A stretch of 60,130 nucleotides of DNA, taken from the NCBI GenBank assembly GCA_028285185.1, contig JANQQD010000323.1, positions 1 to 60,130 on the forward strand. Direction: 5' to 3'. Below are positions 42,604-50,772 of this stretch, piece after piece. The translations under genes and the position numbers were made by a program. The first letter of the stretch is position 1; every line of letters starts with the position of its first letter. This DNA is from Anaerolineae bacterium (lineage in GTDB: Bacteria > Pseudomonadota > Alphaproteobacteria > DSM-16000 > Inquilinaceae). A model generated the notes under the pieces. The model was not told where the DNA came from, searched no databases, and saw only the letters and a list, made by a program, of their open reading frames with translations.

Positions 42604-43566
42604 TCAAGTCAGCGGAACCACCGTCAGCGTGACCACGCGGGCACCCGACGCATCCGCGGCGCAACCTGGGCCCGACGGGCCGCCCGGCACGGTGCGCACC
42701 AGCTCCGGCACGACGCCCAAATGCTCGATCAGATGGGTCGCAACGGCATCCGCCAGCACGGAGCTGGCGCCGGTGCCAATGGCGACGTCGATCCGTGGTG
42801 GCGGTCCGGATTTGCCGAAGAGTTCGTTCACTTGAGCGATGAATTCCGCTAGCCGCTGGTCGGCCGGCGGCACAACGACGAGGCTGCCGCCCTCTTGCCC
42901 CAGCGGCACGGGAATGGTCACGCCGCACGCGCTGACCAGATTGTCTTCGATCGAGCCCTCAGTCTGCAGCGTGATCAGCCGCACCCAGTCGCCGGGGCTG
43001 GAGGCCCTCAGCACGATGTCGACGTGGGTGCCGTGGAACGTAATCTCATCCTCCGGCTCCAGCCCGCGCAGCGTGAAATCGGCATAGTCGAGCGTGGGCA
43101 GACCGACGACCGGGTCCGTCGCAAACAGCTCATGGTCCTCGGTAATGGCTGCGGCGACCGTATCGTCGAAATGCAGTGTGGCGGATACACGCCCGCGCCG
43201 TGAGAGCGGATCCCATTGCAGGTAATAGCTGGAGACGACAGTGCCGGCCCGGATCAGTTGCCCGTTGAACGCGTCGGCCTCCGTCAGCACCCGGTTGACC
43301 CGCACGTCCCGCGGCAGCAGCACATTCTGCTGCTCCCGCCACACCAGCAACAGACCGTTGTTCGGGTCGGGACGCACCGGATTGGGCAACGCCGCCTGAT
43401 CCGGCGCAATCAGACACGCCTCGGCACCCCAGTGGCAGTCGATGGCGATGATATCGGCGGCAGCCGGACCGTACAGCCCCGTCGCCAACATACCGGCCAG
43501 GGCCAGCCCGTGCAGGCAGCCCCATGTGCTGCCGTTACCGCCAATCCATGCAGAGAGTCTGCCCAT
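42604..43566 (-). CDS. Secreted protein of unknown function
   Basis: A 320-residue protein with a Sec-type signal (LALAGMLATGLYGPAAA, cleavage near residue 37). Four or so Cys (CHWGAEAC, SACG, GPGCAA) could form disulfides. Residues ~120-210 are beta-rich (SSYYLQWDPLSRRGRVSATL, DYADFTLRGLEPEDEITFHG). The last ~80 residues (RIDVAIGTGASSVLADAVAT) faintly recall the LytR C-terminal fold, but this is weak. No motif points to an enzyme. It is convergent with coq7, with a 27-base gap. The divergent gap to the right (43567-43849) shows no gene. Confidence 0.65.
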   Translation of the reverse strand: MGRLSAWIGGNGSTWGCLHGLALAGMLATGLYGPAAADIIAIDCHWGAEACLIAPDQAALPNPVRPDPNNGLLLVWREQQNVLLPRDVRVNRVLTEADAFNGQLIRAGTVVSSYYLQWDPLSRRGRVSATLHFDDTVAAAITEDHELFATDPVVGLPTLDYADFTLRGLEPEDEITFHGTHVDIVLRASSPGDWVRLITLQTEGSIEDNLVSACGVTIPVPLGQEGGSLVVVPPADQRLAEFIAQVNELFGKSGPPPRIDVAIGTGASSVLADAVATHLIEHLGVVPELVRTVPGGPSGPGCAADASGARVVTLTVVPLT

Positions 43567-43849
43567 CGCCCACCGTCCAGCCCTTCGCCACAGAACAGGC
43601 CAGCCAAACGTGACGTAGGCATGGCGTCATCGGTTCGACGCGAAGGCAGCGGCTCGCCACGGCTCAGACCTAACCGCAGCATCAGCCTGGATATCGGGCT
43701 GACGAAGTGACCTCAGGCGCCCCCACTCTGTCGTCTGCACCGCATCCCGCATTACTCAAGAGTCGAGACTGCCTTGACTTTGCAATCGAGCGGACGCCAA
43801 GACGGCAATGTTCAGGCAACAACCCCCGTCAGCGATCGGACGACACGCA

Positions 43850-44548
43850 ATGCTGAGAATGTTCCTGCGCCTTTCCGGCTGGATCGCGGTGATCCCCCTC
43901 GTCATCGGTTTGGGGGTCGTCTTCGTCAGCGTGCAGGCTTCCGGCGACGCGGCGCGGCTCGAGGCCGAGGGGGTGGAAGCCAAGGCGACCGTCATCAACA
44001 CAGAGACGCGGCGGCGGCGCTCCAGCACCGGCAGCGGGTACGACACGGTCTATTCCGTGCGGTACCATTTCCCCATCGGCGGCGGAACGCTGCATTACGG
44101 TCGCCGCGATGTCGAGCGGTCGTTCTACGACCGCGCGGAACCGGGCATGCAGATCCCGGTGCGTTTCGTGCCGGCCGAGCCGGACATCCATGAGATCGAA
44201 GCGGGTGCCGTCAGTGAGAACGCGTTCTACGCCGGCCTGGTCGGGGGGTTCTTCGCGCTGCTCGGCGTGATCCTGCTGTTCCTCTTCACCCGGCGTGCGT
44301 CGCGCGCGGTGGCTGTGCGGGACAGGGGCGAGAGGGTCGTGGCGACCGTTTCGGACGTGGTTCAGGTCAAGAGCCGCAGCCACATCCGTTTCCGCTTCAC
44401 CGACCGAAGCGGCGTGAGCCACGAGGCTCGTTCGCTTTCCGGCTCCCACGCACGCTTCGCCGACATCACGTCAGGCGACACGATCGCGGCGCGATACGAT
44501 CCCGATGCGCCGGACCGGGCGTTCTGGGAGCGTGACCTTGGGCTTTAG
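43850..44548 (+). CDS. DUF3592-type membrane protein
   Basis: A 232-residue protein from ATG 43850; an ATG at 43808 adds 14 residues and neither has a clear ribosome site. It has two membrane helices (IAVIPLVIGLGVVFVSV near residue 15 and LVGGFFALLGVILLFLF near 145), each next to a small beta domain. EGVEAKATVINTETRRR with YSVRYHFPIGGG, and RVVATVSDVVQVKSRSH with IRFRFTDRSG, are internal copies of the DUF3592 pattern. Function unknown. The small secreted gene that follows overlaps its end. Confidence 0.7.
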   Translation: MLRMFLRLSGWIAVIPLVIGLGVVFVSVQASGDAARLEAEGVEAKATVINTETRRRRSSTGSGYDTVYSVRYHFPIGGGTLHYGRRDVERSFYDRAEPGMQIPVRFVPAEPDIHEIEAGAVSENAFYAGLVGGFFALLGVILLFLFTRRASRAVAVRDRGERVVATVSDVVQVKSRSHIRFRFTDRSGVSHEARSLSGSHARFADITSGDTIAARYDPDAPDRAFWERDLGL

Positions 44549-44906
44549 GAGATGCGGGTGCACTTGCCGAAGGGTCCGATCGGCGGGGATCGTCGCGACT
44601 CTGGCCGCCCTGCTATCGGTCGGCGTGAAGCCCGCGGCAGCGCAAGTGGCGGCCGACTGCACCAATGACGGCATCGCGTTGTGGGGCAAGGTGGCCGTGA
44701 CGGACAGCCACTATGCCGACCTGTCCGTACGTGTCGTCGACAACCATGCGGACCTCAGGGTCCAACAGGTCGACAGCTGGGCAGACGACTGCGGGATGTG
44801 GGAGATTGTGGACAGCCACTACCCCGACTTCACCGTGCGTTTCGTCGACAGCCACTATGCCGACATCGACATCGAATGGGTCGAGAGCTATCCCGGCCTC
44901 AACTGA
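44505..44906 (+). CDS. Small secreted protein with repeated DSHYxD-type units
   Basis: A 133-residue protein. ATG 44505 overlaps the DUF3592 gene by 44 bases; a TTG at 44538, 7 bases after gggag, would give a more normal signal peptide (IVATLAALLSVGVKPAAAQ). The mature ~85 residues are a chain of short beta-like repeats of about 9-10 residues: TDSHYADLSVRVV, DNHADLRVQQV, DSWADD, DSHYPDFTVRFV, DSHYADIDIEWV. Two cysteines flank them (ADCTN, DDCGMW). The alternating D-S-x-x-D-x-x-hydrophobic pattern suggests a small beta-solenoid or metal-binding ladder. Similar short proteins are sometimes mislabelled as phosphofructokinase. Confidence 0.6.
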   Translation: MRRTGRSGSVTLGFRRCGCTCRRVRSAGIVATLAALLSVGVKPAAAQVAADCTNDGIALWGKVAVTDSHYADLSVRVVDNHADLRVQQVDSWADDCGMWEIVDSHYPDFTVRFVDSHYADIDIEWVESYPGLN

Positions 44907-44937
44907 GGCTGCCGTCTCCGACGGCCGGCAGGCCGCG

Positions 44938-45729
44938 TTAGTGGAACCCGAACAACTGGCTGGGGGTCTCGGCTTCGATTGTGCGTCTCGCCGCCGGATC
45001 GGGAACCCACTCTTCAAGCCAGTCTTCGGTCTGCCGATAGCTGCGGCCCACTTCGAACTGTGTCCAGGGCCAATCGCTTCCCCACAACAGGCGCTTGGGG
45101 CCGAAGGCTTGCAGCAGGGCCTCCGAATAGGGGCGCATGTCGATATCGCCGCAGCGGTATGGCGCCGACATCTTGACCCAGATGTTGCCCTCCGGCGCCC
45201 TCTCCAGCATTGCCCGGAAGCCCAGATCGTCGAGGCCGAGGCGCGCCTCAGGACGCCCGAAATGGTCGATCACCAAGGGTGCACCGACACCCGAGAGCGC
45301 TTCCAGGACATTGGCAAGATGGCGTCCGTCGACCTGAACTTCGATCAGCCAGCCACGCACGCCCACACGGCGGCAAAGGTGCTGCCATCGCGGCTCGGCA
45401 ACCATGGCGGGGTCCAGACCGACAAGGTTCAGGCGCATGCCGATCACATTGGCATCGCTCAGCTCGTCCAACTCCGCTTCCGAAACCTCGGGATCGACGA
45501 CGGCAATGCCCTTCAGCCGGCCATGAGTCGCCTTCAGCGCATCAACCAGGTAGCCGTTGTCGGTACCGAGAAAGCTGGGCTGAACCAGAACGGCGTGCGG
45601 CACGGCCGCGGCGTCCAGTTCGGCCAGATACGCCGCAAGCGGCGCCTCGTAGGCGGGCGTATAGCGCCGGTTCTCGACGAACCTGCAAGAATCCGTGAAG
45701 ACATGTGCGTGCGTGTCGATGGACTTCAT
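44938..45729 (-). CDS. Amidohydrolase-2 family protein (2-pyrone-4,6-dicarboxylate lactonase-like)
   Basis: A 263-residue TIM-barrel hydrolase. The N-terminal metal/substrate motif is DTHAHVF (residues 5-11), with a mid-barrel His in VIDHFGRPEA and the terminal catalytic Asp in LLWGSDWPWT (about residue 221). LigI-type lactonases act on carboxylated pyrones or lactones without a bound metal. No signal peptide. It is divergent from a complete dctPQM TRAP operon, so its substrate could be the carboxylate imported by that system. Confidence 0.8.
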   Translation of the reverse strand: MKSIDTHAHVFTDSCRFVENRRYTPAYEAPLAAYLAELDAAAVPHAVLVQPSFLGTDNGYLVDALKATHGRLKGIAVVDPEVSEAELDELSDANVIGMRLNLVGLDPAMVAEPRWQHLCRRVGVRGWLIEVQVDGRHLANVLEALSGVGAPLVIDHFGRPEARLGLDDLGFRAMLERAPEGNIWVKMSAPYRCGDIDMRPYSEALLQAFGPKRLLWGSDWPWTQFEVGRSYRQTEDWLEEWVPDPAARRTIEAETPSQLFGFH

Positions 45730-45989
45730 GTCGATGCTGCCCGTGGGTGCGAAGGCATTGTTCGCAGTCCCCGCCTTTCGCGTTCGATCCCCCTATTATA
45801 TACGGAAAATTAAGGTTAAGAAAAAGGGAAGAGGCGGCCGCGTGCGATGGCGGGGCGCGTAGCGATGCGGGATCGCCTCCCGCAAGGTCCTGGCTGCAGT
45901 CACCGGCAACTCACACACCGTTTGAACCTCGCCGACCGTGTTTCCGTTCCAGGTACGCGCACACCCCCCGAAGCAAAGGGAGACGATCG
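45730..45989. promoter_or_regulatory. Divergent promoter region between amidohydrolase and TRAP operon
   Basis: A 260-base gap with the only strongly AT-rich stretch in the neighbourhood (about 45792-45830, ctattatatacggaaaatta). A short inverted repeat gcgaa/ttcgc (45750-45767) lies close to the amidohydrolase start and could be a repressor site. No regulator gene adjoins. Element assignment is tentative. Confidence 0.4.
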
Positions 45990-46964
45990 ATGGCACGCAT
46001 ACCCGTTCTGCTGATCTCTGGCCTCGCCTTGGCCACGGCCAGCGCCCATGCCGAACCCATCGAGGTACGGATCGCCAGCCACGTCTCGGAACTGGCGCCT
46101 CTGCACGCGCAAAGCGAGATGTTCGCCGCGATGGTGGAAGAGCGGCTGCCCGGCCAGTTCGACTTCCAGATCTTTCCGGGTGGCCAACTCGGTCGCGAGA
46201 ACGCGCTGATCGACAATGTCCAGCTCGGCTCGCTGGAGATGATCAATGTCGCGTCGGGCGTCCTGAAGATCGACGGCAGGCTGGGCGTGTTCGACCTGCC
46301 ATGGCTGTTCGCCGACCGCGATCATGTCATCAGGGCCATGGAGGACGGCGGCCTCGCAGATGAGATTGCGGCGGTGATCGAGGATCTGACGGGAACGGTC
46401 GTCGTCGGCATCTACGAGAACGGCTTCCGCCACGTGATCAATAGCGCGCGCCCGATCGTCGTGCCGGCCGATCTGGACGGCTTGAAGGTGCGTGTCTCCG
46501 GTGGCGAGTTTCGCCAGAACGTCTTTGCCTCGCTCGGTGCCGTGCCGACCTCGATCTCATGGGCCGAGACGTTCACCGCGATGCAGACCGGCGTGGCCGA
46601 CGGGGCAGAGGCAGCGATCTACGGGTTCTACGAGCAGAAGCACCACGAGGTTCAGGACTATCTGAGCCTCACCAGCCATGTTTACACGCCGTCTTTCCTG
46701 ATCGCGTCGACCGCCTTTTGGGACAGCCTGACCGAGGAACAGCAGCAGGTCTTCCAAGAGGTCGGCGAGGCCATCACGATGGACGCCTATGCTCGCGCCG
46801 CGGAACTGGAAGCCCAGTACCTGGAAGAGATGCAGACCATGGAGATCGCGGTGAACGAGGTCGACCTCACTGCGTTCCAGGACGCCACGCGTGACGTCTA
46901 TGCCGGCTATATCGAAGACTACGGCGAGGCTTGGCTGGAGATCGTCGAGGCCGCAAGCGAGTAA
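45990..46964 (+). CDS. dctP: TRAP transporter solute-binding protein DctP
   Basis: A 324-residue periplasmic binding protein from ATG 45990, preceded by aaagggag. A Sec signal ends at ASAHA. Core features of the DctP family are IFPGGQLGRENALIDNVQLG, DLPWLFADRDHV, DLDGLKVRVSGGEFRQNVFASLGA (the carboxylate-binding Arg in KVRV) and SWAETFTAMQTGVADGAEA. It captures a small carboxylate and delivers it to DctQM. First gene of a three-gene operon. Confidence 0.92.
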   Translation: MARIPVLLISGLALATASAHAEPIEVRIASHVSELAPLHAQSEMFAAMVEERLPGQFDFQIFPGGQLGRENALIDNVQLGSLEMINVASGVLKIDGRLGVFDLPWLFADRDHVIRAMEDGGLADEIAAVIEDLTGTVVVGIYENGFRHVINSARPIVVPADLDGLKVRVSGGEFRQNVFASLGAVPTSISWAETFTAMQTGVADGAEAAIYGFYEQKHHEVQDYLSLTSHVYTPSFLIASTAFWDSLTEEQQQVFQEVGEAITMDAYARAAELEAQYLEEMQTMEIAVNEVDLTAFQDATRDVYAGYIEDYGEAWLEIVEAASE

Positions 46965-46988
46965 TCGGGTTCAAGGCGGATCGGGGTC

Positions 46989-47447
46989 GTGGCGGTTCTT
47001 CGACTGATCGACCGGAGTGTGGCGGCGGTGGCCGGCGCGTGTGTCGCCGTCACCGCCGTCTTGATCTGCCTGAATGTCTTCAACCGGTATGTTCTTGAGT
47101 CGGGATTCGTCTGGGCCGACGAGATCCCCGGCTATCTGCTGGTCTGGATCAGCTTTCTCGGGGCCTATCTGGCGATCCGGGACCGCGGGCATATCGCCTT
47201 CGACCTGTTCGTCACCAAGCTGCCGCCGGTGCCGCGAAAGGTCGTGATGGTAACGATCGACCTGCTGGTGATCGCGTTTCTCGCCGCGCTCTTGTGGCTG
47301 TCGTGGAAGATGGTCGGAGTCGTCGGCCAAAGACGCATCGAAACGGTCGACATCCCGCGCTGGACCTTCATGATCGTCATGCCCATTTCGGCCGGTCTGA
47401 TGATCCTTGGCCTTGTGATCGATCTCGCAAAGAAGCTTCGGGGCTGA
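46989..47447 (+). CDS. dctQ: TRAP transporter small permease DctQ
   Basis: A 152-residue protein from GTG 46989, 24 bases after dctP. Four hydrophobic helices are visible, and the motif VWADEIPGYLLVWISFLGAY with AIRDRGHIAFD is the DctQ signature. It forms the small subunit of the symporter with DctM. Confidence 0.9.
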   Translation: MAVLRLIDRSVAAVAGACVAVTAVLICLNVFNRYVLESGFVWADEIPGYLLVWISFLGAYLAIRDRGHIAFDLFVTKLPPVPRKVVMVTIDLLVIAFLAALLWLSWKMVGVVGQRRIETVDIPRWTFMIVMPISAGLMILGLVIDLAKKLRG

Positions 47448-47459
47448 CGCGCGCAACCC

Positions 47460-48719
47460 ATGGCATGGCTCGTCATCCTGCTGCTGCTCGGGCTCATCCT
47501 GCTCGGCATGCCGATCGGCTTCGCGCTGATGATCACGGCCGGCATCTCGATGCTGGTAGCGGACATCAACCTGATCACGCTGCCGATCCAGATGTATTCC
47601 GGCACGACTAGCATCGTCCTCTTGGCGATCCCGCTGTTCATTTTCATGGGCGAGCTGATGGGGGCGACGACCATCAGTCAGCGGCTGATCGACCTGGCCT
47701 CCGCCCTTGTCGGCTGGATCCGCGGCGGGCTGAGCCACATCAACGTCGTGACCAGCATGTTCATGGCCGAGATGAGCGGATCGGCCGTCGCCGACGCCGC
47801 GGTGATGAGCAAGATCTTCGTGCCGCAGATGGAGGCGAAGGGCTATCCGCGCAATTTCGCGGCCTCCATCACCGCCGTCAGCGCCACGCTGGGCATCATC
47901 ATCCCGCCCTCGATTCCGCTGGTGCTCTACGGCGTGACGACGAACACGTCGATCCGCGACCTGTTCATCGCCGGCATCGTTCCGGGTCTGCTGCTCGGTG
48001 CAGCCTTCATGGTCACCAGCCTGCTGTTCGCGCGGCGCGAGAACCATCCACGCGACGCCCGGTTCGAGGTACCGCGGCTCACGAAGGCGCTATGGCGGGC
48101 GGCGGTGCCGCTGATGATCCCGGTGATCGTCGTCGGCGGTCTGATCATCGGCGCCTATACACCGACGGAGGCAGCCGGCATCGGCGTGTTCTGCGCGCTT
48201 GCCTTCGGACTGGCCATGTCGCGGGACCTGACGTTCAAGCGGCTTGCCGGCATTCTCTACACCACGGCGCGTCAGACCTCGGTGGTCATGTTGATCGTGG
48301 CCGGATCGGCCGTCTTGGGACAGTTTCTCGCCAACGAGCAGGTGCCTCAGCAGATCGCCCAGGGTCTGCGCACGGTCACGGACAACCCGATCCTGTTGAT
48401 GCTGTTGATCAACGTGTTCCTGCTGGCGCTGGGCATGTTTCTGCATGCCAGCGCCGCGATCATCGTGGTGGTGCCGCTGCTGTTACCACTGGCGGAGGAA
48501 CTTGGCATCGATCCGGTCCATTTCGGCGTGATCGTATGCCTCAATCTCGGCATCGGCCAGCAGACGCCGCCGGTCGCTTCGGTTCTGCTGACCGTCTGTT
48601 CGACGACAGGCCTGAAGATCGAGCAGGTGATGGTCTACGCGAAGTGGTATCTGCTGACGATGTTCATCGTCTTGATGATCGTCACCTTCGTGCCGGCGAC
48701 CGCCATCTGGTTCAAGTGA
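47460..48719 (+). CDS. dctM: TRAP transporter large permease DctM
   Basis: A 419-residue ion-coupled permease of about 12 helices. Family hallmarks include LLAIPLFIFMGELMG, MFMAEMSGSAVADAAVMSKI, ITAVSATLGIIIPPSIPLVLYG and GAYTPTEAAGIG, with the end NLGIGQQTPPVASVLLTVC. It starts 12 bases after dctQ and uses the Na+ gradient to move the ligand brought by DctP. It converges on a small membrane-protein gene 16 bases later. Confidence 0.95.
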   Translation: MAWLVILLLLGLILLGMPIGFALMITAGISMLVADINLITLPIQMYSGTTSIVLLAIPLFIFMGELMGATTISQRLIDLASALVGWIRGGLSHINVVTSMFMAEMSGSAVADAAVMSKIFVPQMEAKGYPRNFAASITAVSATLGIIIPPSIPLVLYGVTTNTSIRDLFIAGIVPGLLLGAAFMVTSLLFARRENHPRDARFEVPRLTKALWRAAVPLMIPVIVVGGLIIGAYTPTEAAGIGVFCALAFGLAMSRDLTFKRLAGILYTTARQTSVVMLIVAGSAVLGQFLANEQVPQQIAQGLRTVTDNPILLMLLINVFLLALGMFLHASAAIIVVVPLLLPLAEELGIDPVHFGVIVCLNLGIGQQTPPVASVLLTVCSTTGLKIEQVMVYAKWYLLTMFIVLMIVTFVPATAIWFK

Positions 48720-48735
48720 CGCCGCCGGCTTTCCC

Positions 48736-49038
48736 TCAGCCCGGCAGCGGCGCTCCGGTACCGAGCAGCATCATCACGGCCGCAGCGGCCACGAACGAAG
48801 CAAGTGCGGCGAGCACGCAGAGACGCAGCGTTCCGATCCGCTGCCGCGTCACCGCATCGAGGTGCGCCGTACTGGCGCCCAGCAGCATGAGGTGGAGACG
48901 GAGCGATCCTGACAGGTGGCTCTGGAAATCGGGATGGCTGCGCAGACGCGCGAGGCCGACCAGCACCCAGATCATGAGGATCATTGACGCCAGAAAGCCG
49001 GCCATGGCGGCAAACCGCGCAATGGTGAAGGCCGTCAT
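48736..49038 (-). CDS. Small two-helix membrane protein, unknown function
   Basis: A 100-residue protein from ATG 49038 (ggag 7 bases before it); an upstream in-frame start at 49110 is less likely. Two hydrophobic helices (FAAMAGFLASMILMIWVLVGL near 10-30 and VLAALASFVAAAAVMMLLG near 75-95) bracket a soluble segment with GSLRLHLMLLGASTAHLDAVT. No family recognised. Confidence 0.6.
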   Translation of the reverse strand: MTAFTIARFAAMAGFLASMILMIWVLVGLARLRSHPDFQSHLSGSLRLHLMLLGASTAHLDAVTRQRIGTLRLCVLAALASFVAAAAVMMLLGTGAPLPG

Positions 49039-49480
49039 CGACGCACTCCGTCGCTGGTTGGATGCCCAAGAACAGGGGACCGAAACACTCCAGATCGGTC
49101 GCCCATACACACGAACCCCGCCCGGATGGCACGCTCACGCGTCATGGGCGGGGTTGCGTTCTGAAGCGGGGGATCGTGGGACCCCGCGCCCGGCATGGAG
49201 ACCGGGCATGTGTGCTTGCCGATGATTATCGTGCAAGTCTTGCAACAATGACTAACTCTGCCTCCGGTAACCCGGCGGAGTCATGCTGATGAGGCACCCT
49301 CCTGCTCAAGTGATGTCGGCAAATTCACCCGACAAATATCTCGCAATATTTGCCGAATGGTTACGAATTTGTTAGCGATGTTTCCACCGAACGCCCTCGT
49401 AACGTTGGAAGTATGCCTCGGCGACACGGGTTTGTCAAGAAGGTGTCATATACGGCCAGATCGGGCACTTGGCCATGCCC
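49039..49480. other. 442-base non-coding gap with nested inverted repeats
   Basis: No credible gene lies here. The segment 49230-49400 is AT-richer than the surroundings. tcggcaaat (49316-49324) is perfectly inverted at 49348-49356, and inside it caaatat (49333-49339) pairs with atatttg (49346-49352). The two hairpins share bases, so they are mutually exclusive. Confidence 0.6.
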
Positions 49481-50659
49481 CTACTGGATCGCGATGCGCA
49501 CCCGTGACTCGGTCACCTCGGCATCGTCCAGCGCCGTGAAGCGGTCGCTCAGCCCCGCCACCAGCCGATCCGGCAGGGGCGTGAAGTCCAGCGGCACCAG
49601 GGCGCGCGGCAGTTCGTTCGTGACATCGCGGCTGGCGCCGTAGCAAACCACCTCGTCCTCCCCAACGGGCGGGGCGGCCTGCAGTTCGCCAACCAGGCGT
49701 GGGCCCGGCAAGACCAACAGAGTATTCGCAGCCAATCCCGCACCACCGCTTTCGGGCATTGGAAACAACGGGATCACGACGCCGTCGCTCTGCCGGTAAT
49801 AACAATAGACAAAGCTGTCCCGGCTGGCCTGTACCTGCAGCGTCAACTCTTCGCCCAGGCCATAGGTCGGCCGGCGCCCGCGATCGGTGGTGAGGTAGAG
49901 CGACAGCGGCGTCACTCGGTCGCGCAATTCCGCAAGGGCTTCATAGGCCTGGCGCTCGCATCCCACATCGGCAAGACGGGCGATCCAGTCCACCTCACCC
50001 AGCTCACCCCGCGCCATGACCACGACTCGGATCTCCCGACCGCCGCCAGACGGCAGGGCAACATACTCCGCTCCGTCCGACAGCGGCAGCGCGTCAGGCC
50101 ACTGCGCGACCGTTTCGCCAGCCAGCCAATGGACCGCCGCCTCAGCAGCTGTACCCGCAACGGCAGTGGCGAAAACGAGGTGCAAATCGTCCTCGGTTCG
50201 CGCGCGAACCAGCACAGGCGCATTGTCGGGCTGAAGGCAGGTCACCCCTGCCCGCTCGATATCCACACCGTCCAAGGGAACCTCGGCGTGGCCGGCCTCG
50301 GCAGGGTCGGGGGCCGAGCCGCGCGTGGTCCCGAGCGTGCTGAGATCCTCAGGCTGGCCCTGGACCAGCCTGGCAATCGTGGACAGGGTGTCAGCGTCGC
50401 CGGCCGCAGGCCCCACGACGCCGTCATGCGGCCCGGTCAGGGTGATCGTCTCGCCCGTCTGGGTGATCAGCGTGACGGTCGCTCCCTCCGGCAGGCTGAC
50501 GGTGCCGCCGGTGGCGATCACATGGCCGGCGGGCAGTTCCGGCACCGTGCTGGACAGGACGACGGCCTCTGCGGCTGCGTCAGAGATCGGCTGCAGCCAG
50601 AGCACGGCCGTGGCCGTCGCGATCAGGGCCACATGACGGAGGTATTTCGGGCTACGCAT
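49481..50659 (-). CDS. Secreted DUF4384-like protein with FecR-like N-terminal segment
   Basis: A 392-residue exported protein (signal ending ISDAAAEA). Residues ~40-80 (LPAGHVIATGGTVSLPEGAT, LITQTGETITLTGPHDG) look like the FecR-type sensor segment. The C-terminal ~130 residues carry the DUF4384 pattern: YGLGEELTLQVQASRDSFVY, CYYRQSDGVVIPLFP and NTLLVLPGP. Such proteins frequently lie beside CHASE2-cyclase genes; here one is divergent 113 bases away. It is probably a periplasmic partner or ligand-binding subunit for the CHASE2 receptor (inference). Confidence 0.75.
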   Translation of the reverse strand: MRSPKYLRHVALIATATAVLWLQPISDAAAEAVVLSSTVPELPAGHVIATGGTVSLPEGATVTLITQTGETITLTGPHDGVVGPAAGDADTLSTIARLVQGQPEDLSTLGTTRGSAPDPAEAGHAEVPLDGVDIERAGVTCLQPDNAPVLVRARTEDDLHLVFATAVAGTAAEAAVHWLAGETVAQWPDALPLSDGAEYVALPSGGGREIRVVVMARGELGEVDWIARLADVGCERQAYEALAELRDRVTPLSLYLTTDRGRRPTYGLGEELTLQVQASRDSFVYCYYRQSDGVVIPLFPMPESGGAGLAANTLLVLPGPRLVGELQAAPPVGEDEVVCYGASRDVTNELPRALVPLDFTPLPDRLVAGLSDRFTALDDAEVTESRVRIAIQ

Positions 50660-50772
50660 GGTCTGTCAGAGCTCCACAACGGCTGTGGCCATGCCATACC
50701 GGCCGGTCTGCGGTGTAGCATGGCCCGCACGGGAATTCCTGGGCAAGGCCTGGTGAGGGTTGGAGAACGGGG

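Noticed and set aside
44907-44937. A bidirectional terminator between the small secreted gene and the amidohydrolase
   Set aside because: A small gccgtc/gacggc hairpin exists but has no T-run on either strand.
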